Positions 37,137 to 49,540 are shown, counted from the stretch's first letter. The stretch: DNA of 64,000 bases from Pycnopodia helianthoides (GCA_032158295.1 CM063248.1:18992773-19056772), one strand, 5' to 3'. Notes: generated by a model from the letters alone, not told the origin. Program-made: numbers and translations.

Positions 37137-37670
37137 CTACATCCACCCCCATCAATCTTTGATTGTGATTGGAGCCTGCGACTTACTATGTACGAGTGTA
37201 CGGTACACATTTGCATTATGGAAAAAGGTTTCCATGTGGGACAGTTTACCCCATTTTCAGTTACTTCTTACCACTTGTTGTGCAAAAATTACACTGCTTG
37301 AGGTAAACCAAAATGTTGTTTTACCCACTTCTTGAGTGATTTGAACCTCGGTGTTATGCTATTTGATTTCCTACCCATTTTTAGGTACTGTTTTCCTTTT
37401 GCTTGTGTATTATATTTTACACATAGTGAGGGGTGCTACAACATCAAAAATTGGTTTACCCAATATTGACCAAATGTTACACAACATTTGTACCCAGCAG
37501 TTTTACAAAGCAAACTTTTACACTCATGTTTTTAGAGTGTAGAGCCAACGGGAAAACTACCCGAGAAAACTGTCTGCGAAAAGACCCAGGGTAGTAAATA
37601 TTGATAACCTTGGGCCGACTTGCAACGCGTTGGTCACTAGGTCAATTAGTACGGTGTGTGTGTGTGTGTT

Positions 37671-37701
<31 letters not shown>

Positions 37702-39014
37702 GTTTTTTTTGTTTTTTTGGGGGGGGGCTTGGAGCTTTCCTCTGATGTGCTATTCATCGACGCACAAGCTTCAGAACGGTCAAAGTGGAAAACCAGACTT
37801 GGTCAGGCGTCTACTTCTGTCGGCTGGAGTCAAAACAAGACCAGCGTCAATGCTGCAGCGATACGCCTCTGCATTACGAAGTGCATGAAGGCGCCATGGA
37901 AAATACTTTAGGGTGCGATGTTTTTTTCAACCTCGTACCATCTTGAATCAAGACTGCTGCAAAGCTATTATTTCGATGGGTACCGTTTAATGGTATATGC
38001 TCTGATTTTCTTATTGTCTTAGGACATAATCGTTGCCCGTTGATTATATGCAATAGTATAGACGTGGAGTCGGGGTCCAATTTGTTCTTATGAATGCCAT
38101 AAAGTGTAGCCCCGCCCCTGCGGCGTTTTGTGTGAAAACACAGGTCGCTTCAAGCAAAAGTCGTAAAAACCGCAGCATAATATATATAGGTCTATTATAC
38201 ATAAATTGTATTCACATGTTTTTGTAACATATGGGGGATGTAAATTCCTATTTACGGAACTTAGCCGTACCCCTTGAGATTTTCTTGGCTATTATTACTA
38301 AAATTGGTTTTGAAGAGCTGTCCAGCATCAGCGGATTTTACTACTCTGTGGAGAGGTTTTTTTCCAGCATTTACAGGGTCCTCGAACGATTGTTAGTGGC
38401 ACAAAGAAAAACGAAAACACCTTGATCACGATTGGACCCGTAGCCATTTATTTTTGGTGCGCATGCGCATCAGGTGCCAGACTAAAAAAAGACTATTAAG
38501 TTCGCTTATAGATTTCATGGCGTGTTGAAAGTTTGGGGACTTTAAGGTAATTAATGTCCTGCCATATTTGTTGGGTTTCTAAAAAGTAAACTGGACGGTT
38601 TCAAGAGCTGTTTGTTTTGCACAATGAAGGTGCCAGGCCTTTCTCTTCTTGGAAGAACTTAAATAAGAGATTAGAATTAGCTGTGCAGTTGCAAACTGCT
38701 TATACCATGGAGCTATAAAATAGCTCCATGCTTATACCAACCAATTAAAGGATCTGTGGTATAAATGCAAGTGATAGGTATTATGAGCTGACGTTTCGAC
38801 CCTGGCAGAGTCTTTAAAGGCTAGAAGTCTCTGCTGGGGTCGAAACGCATACTCACTGGGAGCTTTAAAAAGATTACAGGAATGCTATTGGCCCAATGAC
38901 CAGGGCACTAATGTAAAGCGCATTGATACTTTACTGTAAAATGCGCTATATAAGAACCTAGTTATTATTCTCGTCAGGCCGTTGCTATGTTTTGAATGAA
39001 AAGAAAAACAAGAA
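37137..39014. other. Intronic, nothing recognised
   Basis: GT and TTTTG microsatellites lie at about 37654-37728, ending in a G-run. The frames at 37601-37911 are products of this simple sequence. Confidence 0.45.
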
Positions 39015-39368
39015 TACGGGGAAGAAACCTCTATCAACGAGATCACAATGTAAAAGCACAAGAGCCGAGGTCACGGTGTGTGTCCCTATCTTGTCTGGTT
39101 ACCGATCATTTGAGCGTGATTCTCTTGTGCATCTAAAAGAGGGAGCAGACGAATTTCGGGCACCAATGGAACGAAAACAGGTATTGAGGTACGGGGAAGA
39201 AACCTCTATCAACGAGATCACAAATGTAAAAGCACAAGAGCCGAGGTCACGGTGTGTGTCCCTATCTTGTCTGGTTACCGATCATTTGAGCGTTGATTCT
39301 CTTGTGCATCTAAAAGAGGGGAGCAGACGAATTTCGGGCACCAATGGGAACGAAAACAGGTATTGAGG
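39015..39368 (+). repeat. Tandem duplication of about 175 bp
   Basis: Copy 1 is 39015-39189, copy 2 from 39190 to about 39368. The copies differ only by four single-base insertions in copy 2, all in homopolymers (AA/AAA, GTG/GTTG, GGG/GGGG, GG/GGG). No substitutions were seen. Confidence 0.95.
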
Positions 39369-40069
39369 TACTCTACGCGAGTGTGACTAATGTGTTTACA
39401 CCCGTGGATGCTTCTCAACACAATCTGTAAACTGCAAAACGTACAGTTTCTTCTGCTTCACGTGAAATCGCATATTTATTGATCTTTCGAGCTGTGTCAT
39501 GTGCAGATACAAGCGATATTATTGTTCCATACTTGACCCCAAAATGCTAGAGGTCAGCTGCATATTAGTGGCAGTGTTGAAGTGCTGCCAGAATAACAAA
39601 CAACGCATATTTGTTCATTGTTGATATCGGCATTCTTGCAATACATTAATTGATTGAAGGGTTCGGTAACATAGACAAACACTTCGATCAATTTAAAGGG
39701 GTGCTGCATCGCTGGTTTTAGGAGGAAAGTGACTCCATTAATGTCGTTCGGTATGTAAACAAAATTTAAACAACACAGACACACAATGAAATAAACAAAA
39801 AAAAATTGTAAGGGTGCCGACTGTTTCGATCAATCATGATGATGCATTGTCTGATTTATGTGGAGCGGTTTACTTCGAAAAAAGGCACAAGTCAGAGTAC
39901 GCTGCGATGTTTCAGTCTCCCGTCAAACGAATGCAACCCAAACCGAGGCTGCAATGGGCAAAAGAGTCTGGCTCCTTGATCTCAGAATGAGAATCAGTAT
40001 TGTTTTTTTCGCCATTGCACACCGGGATTTCGACGAGGATGGGATGGCGGTCTTTCAGAGGCCAGAAGG
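39369..40069. other. Intronic, nothing recognised
   Basis: No coding or repeat assignment. Confidence 0.35.
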
Positions 40070-40495
40070 TTTCTTGTATTATTGCGTTTACACTCGATTC
40101 AGGAATAAGGTGGATTGAGATCCAGCATTTTTATCACGACCACAGATCAAGATCTGGTGTCGCGTTTACACCAGTGCCTGATCCAGCTCTGATCCCACTT
40201 TTGATCACAGCTGTCACACACGCTAAAACACATGCAAAAAAGCCAGCCATTCCTAGAAAAACCGGTGTCCGATCCAGCTGTGCGTTTACACTCGTTTCTG
40301 GAATCCGCTCTGCCGGATCTGATCCACCAATTACAGGGTCACCCCACCTCAAGAGGTGGATTGAAATAATTGCAGGATCTTAAACCGGGTCTAATCCTGC
40401 TTTCTCTGCGTTTACACTTTGCTGTTAATCCACATAAGCGGATCAGATCTAGGTCTGATCCACCTTTCTTTATCTAGTGTAAACAGGGTCAACTT
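40070..40495. repeat. GCGTTTACAC-motif repeat segment
   Basis: GCGTTTACAC recurs at about 40084, 40161, 40281 and 40408, each linked to GATCCAG/GATCTGATCC blocks, some inverted. It ends AGTGTAAACAGGGTC. Likely a degenerate element with internal repeats. Confidence 0.4.
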
Positions 40496-40809
40496 TTGTG
40501 TGACGTCTTGTCAGAAGTGGTTAATCCGTTCACGAGATCGTAATCTTGCTTGATCAAATAGAGGCTAATCTCCCTATTCGCGTTGAGGCATCCGGTGCCT
40601 AGAGACGTAAGCGTGATGTTAACAAAAAAACATGTAGTTGTTAACACCGTGTGTGTTGTAAACCATGTACTGTGGAGAGAGCAGGTGAAGTTTTGTTTAT
40701 CGGAATGGTTTGACAGTTGATCGTGGCCGGCTGCAGGGGATCGAGTCCGATCGGGCACGATCTCAAATAGGTGATCGGGTTCGAGCATGGTTCGAGGAAC
40801 TGGTGTTTT

Positions 40810-40953
40810 TTTCTTTCGTTTTTTTCTTGCAACTTCATTGACCAATTGAGCCCAAAATTTCACAGCTGTGTAATTTTTACGTATAATTATGATGGGATAC
40901 ACCAAGTGAGGGTACCAGTCTTTGACGATTACCAAAAGTATACCCGGCCTTAA
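40810..40953 (-). mobile_element. TTAA-type MITE, family C fragment
   Basis: Contains TTGCAACTTCATTGACC and GGGATACACCAAGTGAGGGT, and ends ACCAAAAGTATACCCGGCC then TTAA at 40950-40953. The left half is missing. Confidence 0.7.
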
Positions 40954-41426
40954 AGAAAATGGGGATTATGTTCGAAAAGGAATCCAGCAACCCCATACAA
41001 AATGTTAGGGGGTGCTGCCACACCCACAGCTAGCAGCCCCCCCCCCCCCCATTCTCGCGGATTTGCATTACAATGTTATCATAAGCTGTTTGAATATTAA
41101 TTAACTTGATTCTGATCGAGATTAAAGTGAACGATAAAAACATTCCAGGGAACTGTGACACACAGTCGATTAGTCTCACAAGGCCACATATTCCAGCTGT
41201 GTTTCTGCTTTAAATGCTTCAACATTCTGCGTAAATGAGAATATTGCAGACGAGAAATGCCAATGCAAGATGTCTGTGTAAACATGTCAACATGCGTAAC
41301 ACGTAACTAGTATGTCTCATGCAGTGTATATTACTGTAGTAGCAGTGCACGCCAATGTTTTTAAGCAAACTTTTCAGTGAATTTTTTAGTGAGGTCTGTT
41401 TGTTCGATGTATTCGGCTATACGATC
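40954..41426. other. Intronic, nothing recognised
   Basis: C-run at about 41037-41050; otherwise no assignment. Confidence 0.35.
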
Positions 41427-41725
41427 CTCTGTCCCTCCATCACGGTACCCCTGTTCCTACATCACGGTACCCCTGTTCCTCCATCACGGTACCCCTGTCC
41501 CTCCGTCACGGTACCTCTGTCACGGTACCTCTTCGACCGTGATGGAGGGACACAAAGAGGTACCGTGACGAAGGGACAGAGGTACCCTGACGGAGGGACA
41601 GATGTACCTTCTTCACGGTACCTCTGTCCCTCCGTCACGGTACCTCTGTCCCTCCGTCACTGGTACCTCTGTCCCTTCGCCACGGTACCTCTTTGTGTCC
41701 CTCCATCACGGTCGAAGAGGTCCGT
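41427..41725. repeat. Minisatellite with inverted blocks (about 22 bp units)
   Basis: Units of TCCCTCCGTCACGGTACCTC run forward, then reverse at about 41540-41605, then forward again. About 45 bp at 41519-41565 is the reverse complement of about 41680-41722, giving a large foldback. The 149-codon frame across it follows from the repeat. Confidence 0.85.
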
Positions 41726-42485
41726 AGGTGCTCGGTTTGATGTGCTTTTACAGAAAACAAAATGTAGAAGGAAAAGCATGGTTTGTCCTTCACTAGTTCA
41801 GTGACTGGCCAGCAGGGCCAGTTAGCTTGTCATTTCACTGGTCCCCAGTTTTTTCCCTTGTCCATATTTCATATTAAATAGGGATGCTTGTCAACACTGA
41901 ACTAACCAGCCGGACCACTTGGAGAGAATAGTAACTGTGTCGTTAATAATAGGTGTTTTAACTGGCATTTGGCCAGCCGACTGCCCTGATAAGGGATCTG
42001 GAAAGTACATCATTGGGTTTAAGCCAAAGATTCAATCCAATCGTATCCCGCCGGTTTTCAAAGAAACACACCATACAAAAAACCGAACCCTGTGACAACC
42101 TCATTTAATGTGGCGGTCTTGGTTTTGGCGGAAACCACGTAAAAGTTCATGTTTTGTCAGGTGTGTGTGATATAAATATATACCAGATTTTTGTGTGTGG
42201 CCACAACCGAAATAAACCACCGGGGTTGCAGGGAGTCTTGAAATGCTAATTCTTCGACTCTGACAGTTTTTTTTCAGATGGACATATTTCTCACTCTGCT
42301 TGCATGAACTTTAGATAAACAGTGAGTTTTCAAAATTGAAACTAAACCCTTTTGTTGCTCCTGTACTTCGTCTGTAAAATGTGCATCAATAATGAGGAAG
42401 ATGTGTGTGCAAGATGATACTGCCAATTTTCGACCTAATTGTTCGCATAATTATGTGTGTTCCATCATCTACATGTACATGTATA
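41726..42485. other. Intronic, nothing recognised
   Basis: No coding or repeat assignment. Confidence 0.35.
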
Positions 42486-42806
42486 GACCATGTGACCTGT
42501 GACATCACATGTTTACAAAAGAGCCACAGAGCCTGGACTTCCTGCAGGTACAACTTGTTCACAGTTCTATGGAGGAACACATCAAATCCGATATTTTATG
42601 GATATTTCACTGTTCGATTTTTATCAACTTTTGATATGAAAAACAGGGCACATCCCGAAACTTGCCACCTGATGTTTTTTTATGACTTTCTCTTGAATTT
42701 ATGTCGAATTTATGACGTAAATGTTAAAATTTCCCATAAGACCAGCGTAGTATTTTGCTTGACAGAAAGGCCCTGTAATGTACTGGGTCACTCTTTTTGT
42801 AAACTA
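42486..42806 (+). repeat. Family F repeat, copy 5
   Basis: Starts GACCATGTGACCTGTGACAT, has AGAGCCTGGACTTCCTGCAG and ends GGGTCACTCTTTTTGTAAAC. A 157-codon frame crosses it but is not conserved in the other copies. Confidence 0.75.
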
Positions 42807-42943
42807 GTTGATGATCTGCACGTACCAAAACTTAGGGTTTTATTGTTTGATTGTATTGCATGTTACCTTTTCCCATAGATCCAAAGCGGCCGTGTTGTAA
42901 AGTACCAATTGATTTCATATTTATCTTTTTTGGGGGAGCGAAC

Positions 42944-43330
42944 TTAAAGGGAACATTACAGAATTGGTTTTTGCTAACAAAACAGTTGCTGGCAGTGTAA
43001 GCACTTTATGTAATCCACCATATACATAAACTGACAAACCTGTAGAAGTTTGAGATCAATCGGCCATCTGGGTCACGAGAAAATAGTAAAAAAAACCGAT
43101 TACACATTTGCATGAAATCATATAGGTTCAACAAATGAATAAAACGCTCACTAAGCGATAAACTCCAATCGGAAAATTTGTTTATTCATTTCTCATCAAA
43201 TATGGCATTTCAGACAGAAATATTTCAAGGGATGTTTTCTACCATCATCATCATTAGACCGTGTAAGTTTTATGTAAATCTGTGATCAAAAGTATATTTT
43301 ACAATTACCAATTCTGTAATGTTCCTTTAA
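42944..43330 (+). mobile_element. TTAA-type MITE, family D copy 3
   Basis: TTAA at 42944-42947 and 43327-43330. Ends match copies 1 and 2, and overall similarity to the copy at 17933 is very high. Confidence 0.9.
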
Positions 43331-43499
43331 CAATGTCAGTGCTTCAATACAGTCGGTGATCTATCGTAGCATGTTTAAGTAAACACCGAATGACAGCCAA
43401 CAACAACTGACCGGTGTGTTGTTAAAAAAAACCGTTGTGCTCCGTTTTCTCGAAGGACGTAGACACCCTCCGATCTGTCAGTTTTAGAATGACTTTCTT

Positions 43500-43846
43500 T
43501 TAAAGGCCTGTACACTACTGGTAAGATCGAAAAACACAATGTTCACAGATTCACACATAACTTACATGAATTAAAGTAAGTAATGGTAGAAAGGGTTCCT
43601 TAAAATATTTCTGCCTAAAATGCTATCGTTTCTGAGAAACGAGTAAAACAATAGTAATTATCGCGCGCGATAATTTGAGAAAAAAAAAACAGGAAACACA
43701 TAAGATCTCTTTTCACTATTTTCTCGTGACCTCGATGACCAATTGAGCTCAAACTTTCGCAGGTTTGTTTGTTCATGCATATGTTTAATCACACAAAATG
43801 TGGACACTGATTTTGAGCTGTTACCAAAAGTGGACAATACCTTTAA
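43500..43846 (-). mobile_element. TTAA-type MITE, family A copy 4
   Basis: TTAA at 43500-43503 and 43843-43846. Reverse of the family A consensus, with central ATCGCGCGCGAT intact. Confidence 0.85.
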
Positions 43847-45136
43847 AACTACTTACGGTCGGATTGAACTGTATAGCGTCGAGCTTCTCCTCAAGGCATT
43901 GCGACTTTTGTGAAGGCAATTCTTTTCTTCATTGTCCAGCCCATATAATCCAAATTGCATCGTTTATCAGCTTGACATAACGTCGCCTGTGATTTCTATT
44001 CAACTTTTGAAACAAAAATTGCCCCCGGGTTTCTTTTGCTTTTTTAATTTTATAATGACTTTTTTTTTATTTCGAGAGAAAATCTGATTTCGGAATGAAC
44101 ACAAACACCAGTTTTCAGGTATGATTTATTTCTGCTTTCTGTCAAAGGACTCCGGAAAGTGCCGAAAAGTCAAAACAGTCAATGGTGTTATTGTGTGTTG
44201 CGCTTGCTTTCCTATTATCAAAAAACAAAAAAACAAAAACCACTCAATAAAAATGGTGGCACTGAGTTTTTTTTTTTTAAACCAACAGTAGGCTAAAAAG
44301 CATGCGTTGTTCACCTTTTTTGTGTAAAATGTGTGCTAATCCATCGACAGGAATTCATAGTAAAGCTTTGTGTGTTTTTCCTTTTTTTATCTTGTTTTGA
44401 CCTCTGCTTTTTGTCCAGGCGAAAATATGGTTATTTCGATTTGGAAAATTGAAAAAAAAAAAAACAAAAAAAAAAACTGTGTGTTGTTGAACAATCTTCC
44501 TGCTCATCAAATTTCTATTTCCCAGTACAATTGTACTGAGTAGGCTTTTAGATTCAGCACAAAAAAAACTTGTTATATAAGTTGATTCCGAACTTTGTTT
44601 TAGTTTGTGTGATATATGAATAATCCAGGCATATGATTTATGAGGATTTGTCCTGTTTGAGGATTTTTCTGTGATCTCCCTGCACCTCAAGATTTTCTTG
44701 AAAGATGCGAAATTGCCTTCAGTGTGATGAAGGACTCTGCCATTCTCATGACCAACCCTTCATATCTAAATTGAAAAGGGGCAAAGGGAGACTGAAAACC
44801 TCTAAAAAGGAACAACCTGAGAGTGTAAATACAGGGAGCTTCGTCTCCACACCAAGAAGAAACTTCTATCAAATTTTCAGGATTTCCCGTTTGCATACAA
44901 TCCCACCCGTGGTCATCATACTACTTTCAACACTGTCCTACAAAATCTTCCTTTGCTTTGAGCATGCTTTGAGTGAGTACATTTGGCACGGGCAGGTCAA
45001 TGCTCAATCCAATGCTAAATACAGTGTTAATGCCGATGTCACCATAAGAGCTAAGATTGATCTTAAGTGTCTATCAATCTTTAATTGCTAAGCAAAGTGT
45101 GATGTCACAGTTTTAATATCCATGGCAATACTCATC
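43847..45136. other. Intronic, nothing recognised
   Basis: A-rich run at about 44450-44477. Frames of 111 and 128 codons (44355-45091) have no recognisable domain. Confidence 0.35.
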
Positions 45137-45513
45137 TTAAAGGGAGGGTATACCTTTGGTTATTACTCCTGACCAAAAATTAATGACCGTTAAAACTCAC
45201 TTGGTAAGAAGCACTGCAGCTGTTCATATTGTGTAACCCATTGAGAAACGATTCCCTTCAAAGGAATGTGGTTTCAGAGAGAGGAACTCAAAAACATTTC
45301 ACTCTGAGAAACGTTCTCTGCATGAAATGTTTCTCAGATTGGGTATTCCAATAACGGATTATTCTTCCTGCATGGACAGATTTTCGGCGATACCTCAAAA
45401 AACGCTACCACATTTTAAAATTAAAATTTTACAGGTTGGTTTTATTGTATACAATGATAGGATTAAAAATAATCGAACGGTTCCTAAAAACCAAAGGTAT
45501 ACTTTGCCCTTAA
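45137..45513 (+). mobile_element. TTAA-type MITE, diverged family C-like copy
   Basis: TTAA at 45137-45140 and 45510-45513. Ends AGGGAGGGTATACCTTTGGT and ACCAAAGGTATACTTTGCCC are inverted repeats. The interior shares CTCACTTGGTAAG and TTTCTCAGATT with family C but is diverged. Confidence 0.75.
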
Positions 45514-45921
45514 GATTAATATTAGTGCTTTGCATGAACTATCGAGTTCTGGATGGAGTACCTAATTCTGGTTTGTTTATTTACCGGACCGTGATTCACG
45601 CACAGCCTTTGCGTGAACGTTTGACCTTTGAAAGGAACTGTGTCGCCCCGTCTATAGAGCTATAGGTGAAGGGTATGACTGGCATTACCCTTCCAGGGAA
45701 AACCTTCAAATATTTTTTTTTGCAAGAGGAACTTAGTCAATTACCCGTGCCCCCGATTTTTGACCAGTATAGTTTGTTCATAATCACGAGGAAGAAGGTA
45801 TCAGCGTGCAATATGCACGGATTGTGCAAGTCAATTAACACAACTTTACCGACTGCCGGCGTCTGTAATCAAATAGGACTGCTATACGAGATAATTAAAA
45901 CAAGTTCAGTGTTCATGGTCA
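45514..45921. other. Intronic, nothing recognised
   Basis: A 93-codon frame (45666-45947) runs into the next MITE and is not recognised. Confidence 0.35.
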
Positions 45922-46311
45922 TTAAAGACACTGGACACCTTTGGTAATATTGCCAAAGACCAGTCTTCTCACTTGGTGTATCTCAACATATGCACAAAAT
46001 AACAAACCTGTGAAAATTTGAACTCAATTGGTCGTCGAAGTTGCGAGATAATAATGGAAGAAAAAACACCATTGTCACACGAAGTTGTGTGCTTTCAGAT
46101 GCTTGATTTCGAGACCTCACGCGTGAGGTCTCAAAATCAATTCAAGTATGTTACTGAGAAATTACTTCTTTCTCAAAAACTACGTTACTTCAGAGGGAGC
46201 CGTTTCCCACAATGTTTTATACTATCAACAGCTCTCCATTGCTCGTTACCAAGTAAGTTTTTATGCTGACAATTATTTTGAGTAATTACCAATAGTGTCC
46301 AGTGCCTTTAA
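45922..46311 (+). mobile_element. TTAA-type MITE, family C copy 7, plus adjacent end fragment
   Basis: TTAA at 45922-45925 and 46308-46311. Starts AGACACTGGACACCTTTGGT. A separate family C right end (GTAATTACCAAAAGTACACC to TTAA at 46346-46349) follows immediately. Confidence 0.8.
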
Positions 46312-46349
46312 CTTGTGGAGTAATTACCAAAAGTACACCCTGCCTTTAA

Positions 46350-47821
46350 AGTAGTTTTATCAGTAGGAGAAGTTCCTAAAAAATGTCTGGACTTTTGATG
46401 ACCCCTTTATAATGCGTCAGTTATCAGCAGAACCTAATTGCACGGTCAAGTCTGGTTCACTGATAACAACAGTGGGCGTCACGGGGAACTGACTATAAAT
46501 GGCGTCCGTTCCCAAGCTAGGCAGGCTGTACCCGAAATGGCGGTTATGGCTACGGCTACGACTGTTGCTAAGGGTGTCGTTAAGGACGTCCTATACTTCA
46601 ACGCATGATGACGCGGCGATCCAGCCGTAGCCGTTTGCCTCCATTTTGGACACTGCCTCAGGCTGCATCAGTTTAATAGTGACTATTTTGTGCTTGACAC
46701 AATTCACGCGCGCTTCCTTGTTCTGTAGGAGTTTGTATGATATTTGAGTGATTATCGATGTAAACAAATGTTGTGATATCTATATATGAAGAACAGGCCT
46801 ATATTATTTATTTAAGCAACCATAAATTAAGACAATTTCATGTTGTTGTTGTTGTTGTTGTCGTTGTCGCAGTTGTTTTGGAAGATCAAATTCAGTCCAA
46901 ACCCTGTATAGTTACAAATAATAAGCATGGCAGACTTGTGCAAATTTCATCCAAATAAGAGATTGCGCACACCATAGAGTAACGCTAACGATGGATTGTT
47001 CTCGCAAATCTGTTTCACTCCAGTTTGAAAATTAACTGTAACAGCCTATTGAAAGAAAGAAACAAACTGTCACCTAGGCCTATTTTAATTCTAGTCCTCT
47101 TTCGGAGGGCGAAAACAGCCCGTAGAAATAGGACAACGGCCTCCTGCCAGGGGACTTACCCCCTCCCTGCGGCACTCGGCTGTGATTGTATAACGTGCAG
47201 ATGGAGACAATAACCACAACTGTGTATGGCGTGGTATTGAGAGATGAGGGGGCTGGCCTTTGCAATCGTGGAGACCCTCGAGACTTTAGTTTCCTCCTTA
47301 AGACTTCCTGTTGAAACCGATTTTTAGGTGACAGGACAACATTACTAATACAACCGTCTAAACCTGAAGACGTTGTACATAAGGTTTAAAGACGATTTCT
47401 AGCATCGGTATGTTGCAGTCCCTCGACTCCTCCTTCTTGCAGTTACGCGTTGAAAGACCTTCAGCTATTACGGTGAATAAAAATGTTTAAAAAAAATTGA
47501 AGTGGCACTATCCGTCCATTCGTCCATAGAACTATTTCCGTCTGAAATAGTTTGTTTGTTTGTTTGTTTGTTTGAGTACCTTACATTGATTCAAAGATAG
47601 TAACCAGTACTACCAAACAACAACGGCGATGCTGTACTCTTTTAATCGAGGTGAATGGGGGTCTACCGTATGTATTGTACTGTAGCAGCTTCGGCAACAT
47701 GACTAACGATCATGGATCTATAATCCAAAGCAGTATTTTTTGCCCAAATGTTAATGATGTAACTTGACGTGATACGAAAGAGAGAGGGTAAAACCTTAGC
47801 ATGGCGTTTCCCAATAATGTC
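46350..47821. other. Intronic, nothing recognised
   Basis: GTT microsatellite at about 46842-46875 and GTTT microsatellite at about 47547-47574. Confidence 0.4.
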
Positions 47822-48600
47822 TGGGTACCTGACTCAAAGAGCAACAACACACCATGCTCTACCTTATCTTAATTCAAAGAGAGTAAGAAAGGGAGCGTAT
47901 CGGTAGCAGCAGTTTCGCAAACATTATGAATGGTGTGCCTTATCTTGACTTAAAGAGAGTATAGGGATATCAACAGCCGGTGTGTATTTGCAGACATTCC
48001 CCATTGATGTACATTATCTTGATTCAAAGAGAGAAAAAAAGGAGCGTATCGGTAGCAGCAGTTTCGCAAACATTATGAATGGATGTCCTTTCTTGACTCA
48101 AAGAGAGTATAGGGAAATCAACAACCGATGTATATTTGCAGATATTCCCCATTGATGTACATTATCTTGACTCAAAGAGAGTATAGGGGTATCAACAGCC
48201 GATGTGTATGTGCAGACATTCCCCATTGATGTACATTATCTTGATTCAAAGAGAGTAAGAAAAGAGCGTATCGGTAGCAGCAGTTTCGCAAACATTGTGA
48301 ACGGTGTGCCTTATCTTGACTCAAAGAGAGTATAGGGATATCAACAGCCGATGTGGTATTTGCAGACATTCCCTATTGATGTACATTATCTCATTCAATG
48401 AGTAAGAAAGAGACGGTACAAGAAACATAGAGAAAGACCGGAGTAATAGGTACAGCAGTGTGATTTGCAGACATTCCTCATGGTGTACCTTGTCTTGACT
48501 CAAAGAGAGTATATGGGATATCAAGAGCAGATGTGATTTTGCAGACATTCCCATTGATGTACATTATATTGATTCAAAGAGAGTAATTGTAGCAGTCAGT
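47822..48600. repeat. Tandem array of about 74 bp units, two alternating types
   Basis: About ten units begin TTATCTTGA(C/T)TCAAAGAGAG. Type A continues TATAGGGATATCAACAGCC and ends CATTCCCCATTGATGTACA. Type B continues TAAGAAAGGAGCGTATCGG and ends AACATTATGAATGGTGTGCC. They mostly alternate, with one A-A pair at 48088-48234. Confidence 0.9.
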
Positions 48601-49189
48601 GCTATTGGCCTCCCAATATTGTACAATACCGTCTAACTCAAATTAAAGCCTAATAGTCGTTGCCAGCCTCAATTAAAGACCGAGACTGGACTTGGATTTC
48701 CTGAGTGTTATTAAATTAAACGCACACAGTTGTCTCGTCTCTGAGACTGGGTTGGGGGGTGAGGGGTACGAGGGGATGTCGCAATCACAGCGTGAGAGAG
48801 GGACCCATGGGCGAAGGAAGGGACTTCATGTTAACTGAACTATTCTTATCATTAGACTAAGGCTAAGGAAGTTTTTGCACACTGGGAACGGAGATCGTTA
48901 GCTTATGTGAACTATTTTGAGGTAGACTGGTCGCATCGGCCTCTGAGCAGTTTGCACGCGCTTGTTTTACCTGCAAACCCACCCATATTGAAGTTACATC
49001 ACGGAAGTTCACGAATTGTTGGAGATTATTGCTTGAGGGGGAAACTGTTGTATTCCACAATTTGGTGTAGTATTTTGTCCTGGTACGTAACACGGCCGTA
49101 CTTTGCTTCAACGCGCGACGGAAGCAGAATCTCGAAATGACGGACCCCAATGGTCGAATACTCGCAATACGCTACGTGCACAGGCTATA
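48601..49189. other. Intronic, nothing recognised
   Basis: Frames at 48863-49150 on both strands have no recognisable domain. Confidence 0.35.
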
Positions 49190-49540
49190 CGTAAATAGAG
49201 ACGTTGTATTATAGAGTTTGGCACGCAATCGAGGTTTGTGCCGATTTGGAAATATCATGGAGTCTAATGTTCTGTTGATTGAAAAATATGCACCACAAAT
49301 GCAAAACAAAAAATGATAGCCACATTTTGTAACAAGTTACACAAAATATTCAAAAATAGCGTTGATTTTGTTGGAAAAAAGCAGCCAATCTTGGGATGTA
49401 TTTTTGTGTGTAATTGAACGTTTGCAGAAACGTTGATCTTAGGTCACAACATTCTGTTAACACGGATTACATTCGGCCATTCCTGCCAACCAGCGCGGTT
49501 TTGTTTATCAAAATGAAAAAAGCTTGGTATAATTGACCCT
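49190..49540 (-). repeat. Family L related repeat next to the exon 2 acceptor
   Basis: Same sense as the minus strand of 16890-17360. Shared blocks include AATGCAAAACAAAAA, TATTCAAAAATAG, GCAGCCAATC, GTTTGCAGAAA and GCCAACCAGCGCGGTT. It ends near AATTGACCC at 49531. Confidence 0.65.

Noticed and set aside
38992..39366. 124-codon frame
   Set aside because: Spans the 175 bp duplication, whose copies are out of frame with each other.
41355..41804. 149-codon frame over the KpnI-like GGTACC repeats
   Set aside because: Composed of the inverted minisatellite; Pro/Ser-rich repeat translation only.
42405..42878. 157-codon plus-strand frame as a gene
   Set aside because: It lies mostly within a family F repeat whose other copies do not keep the frame.
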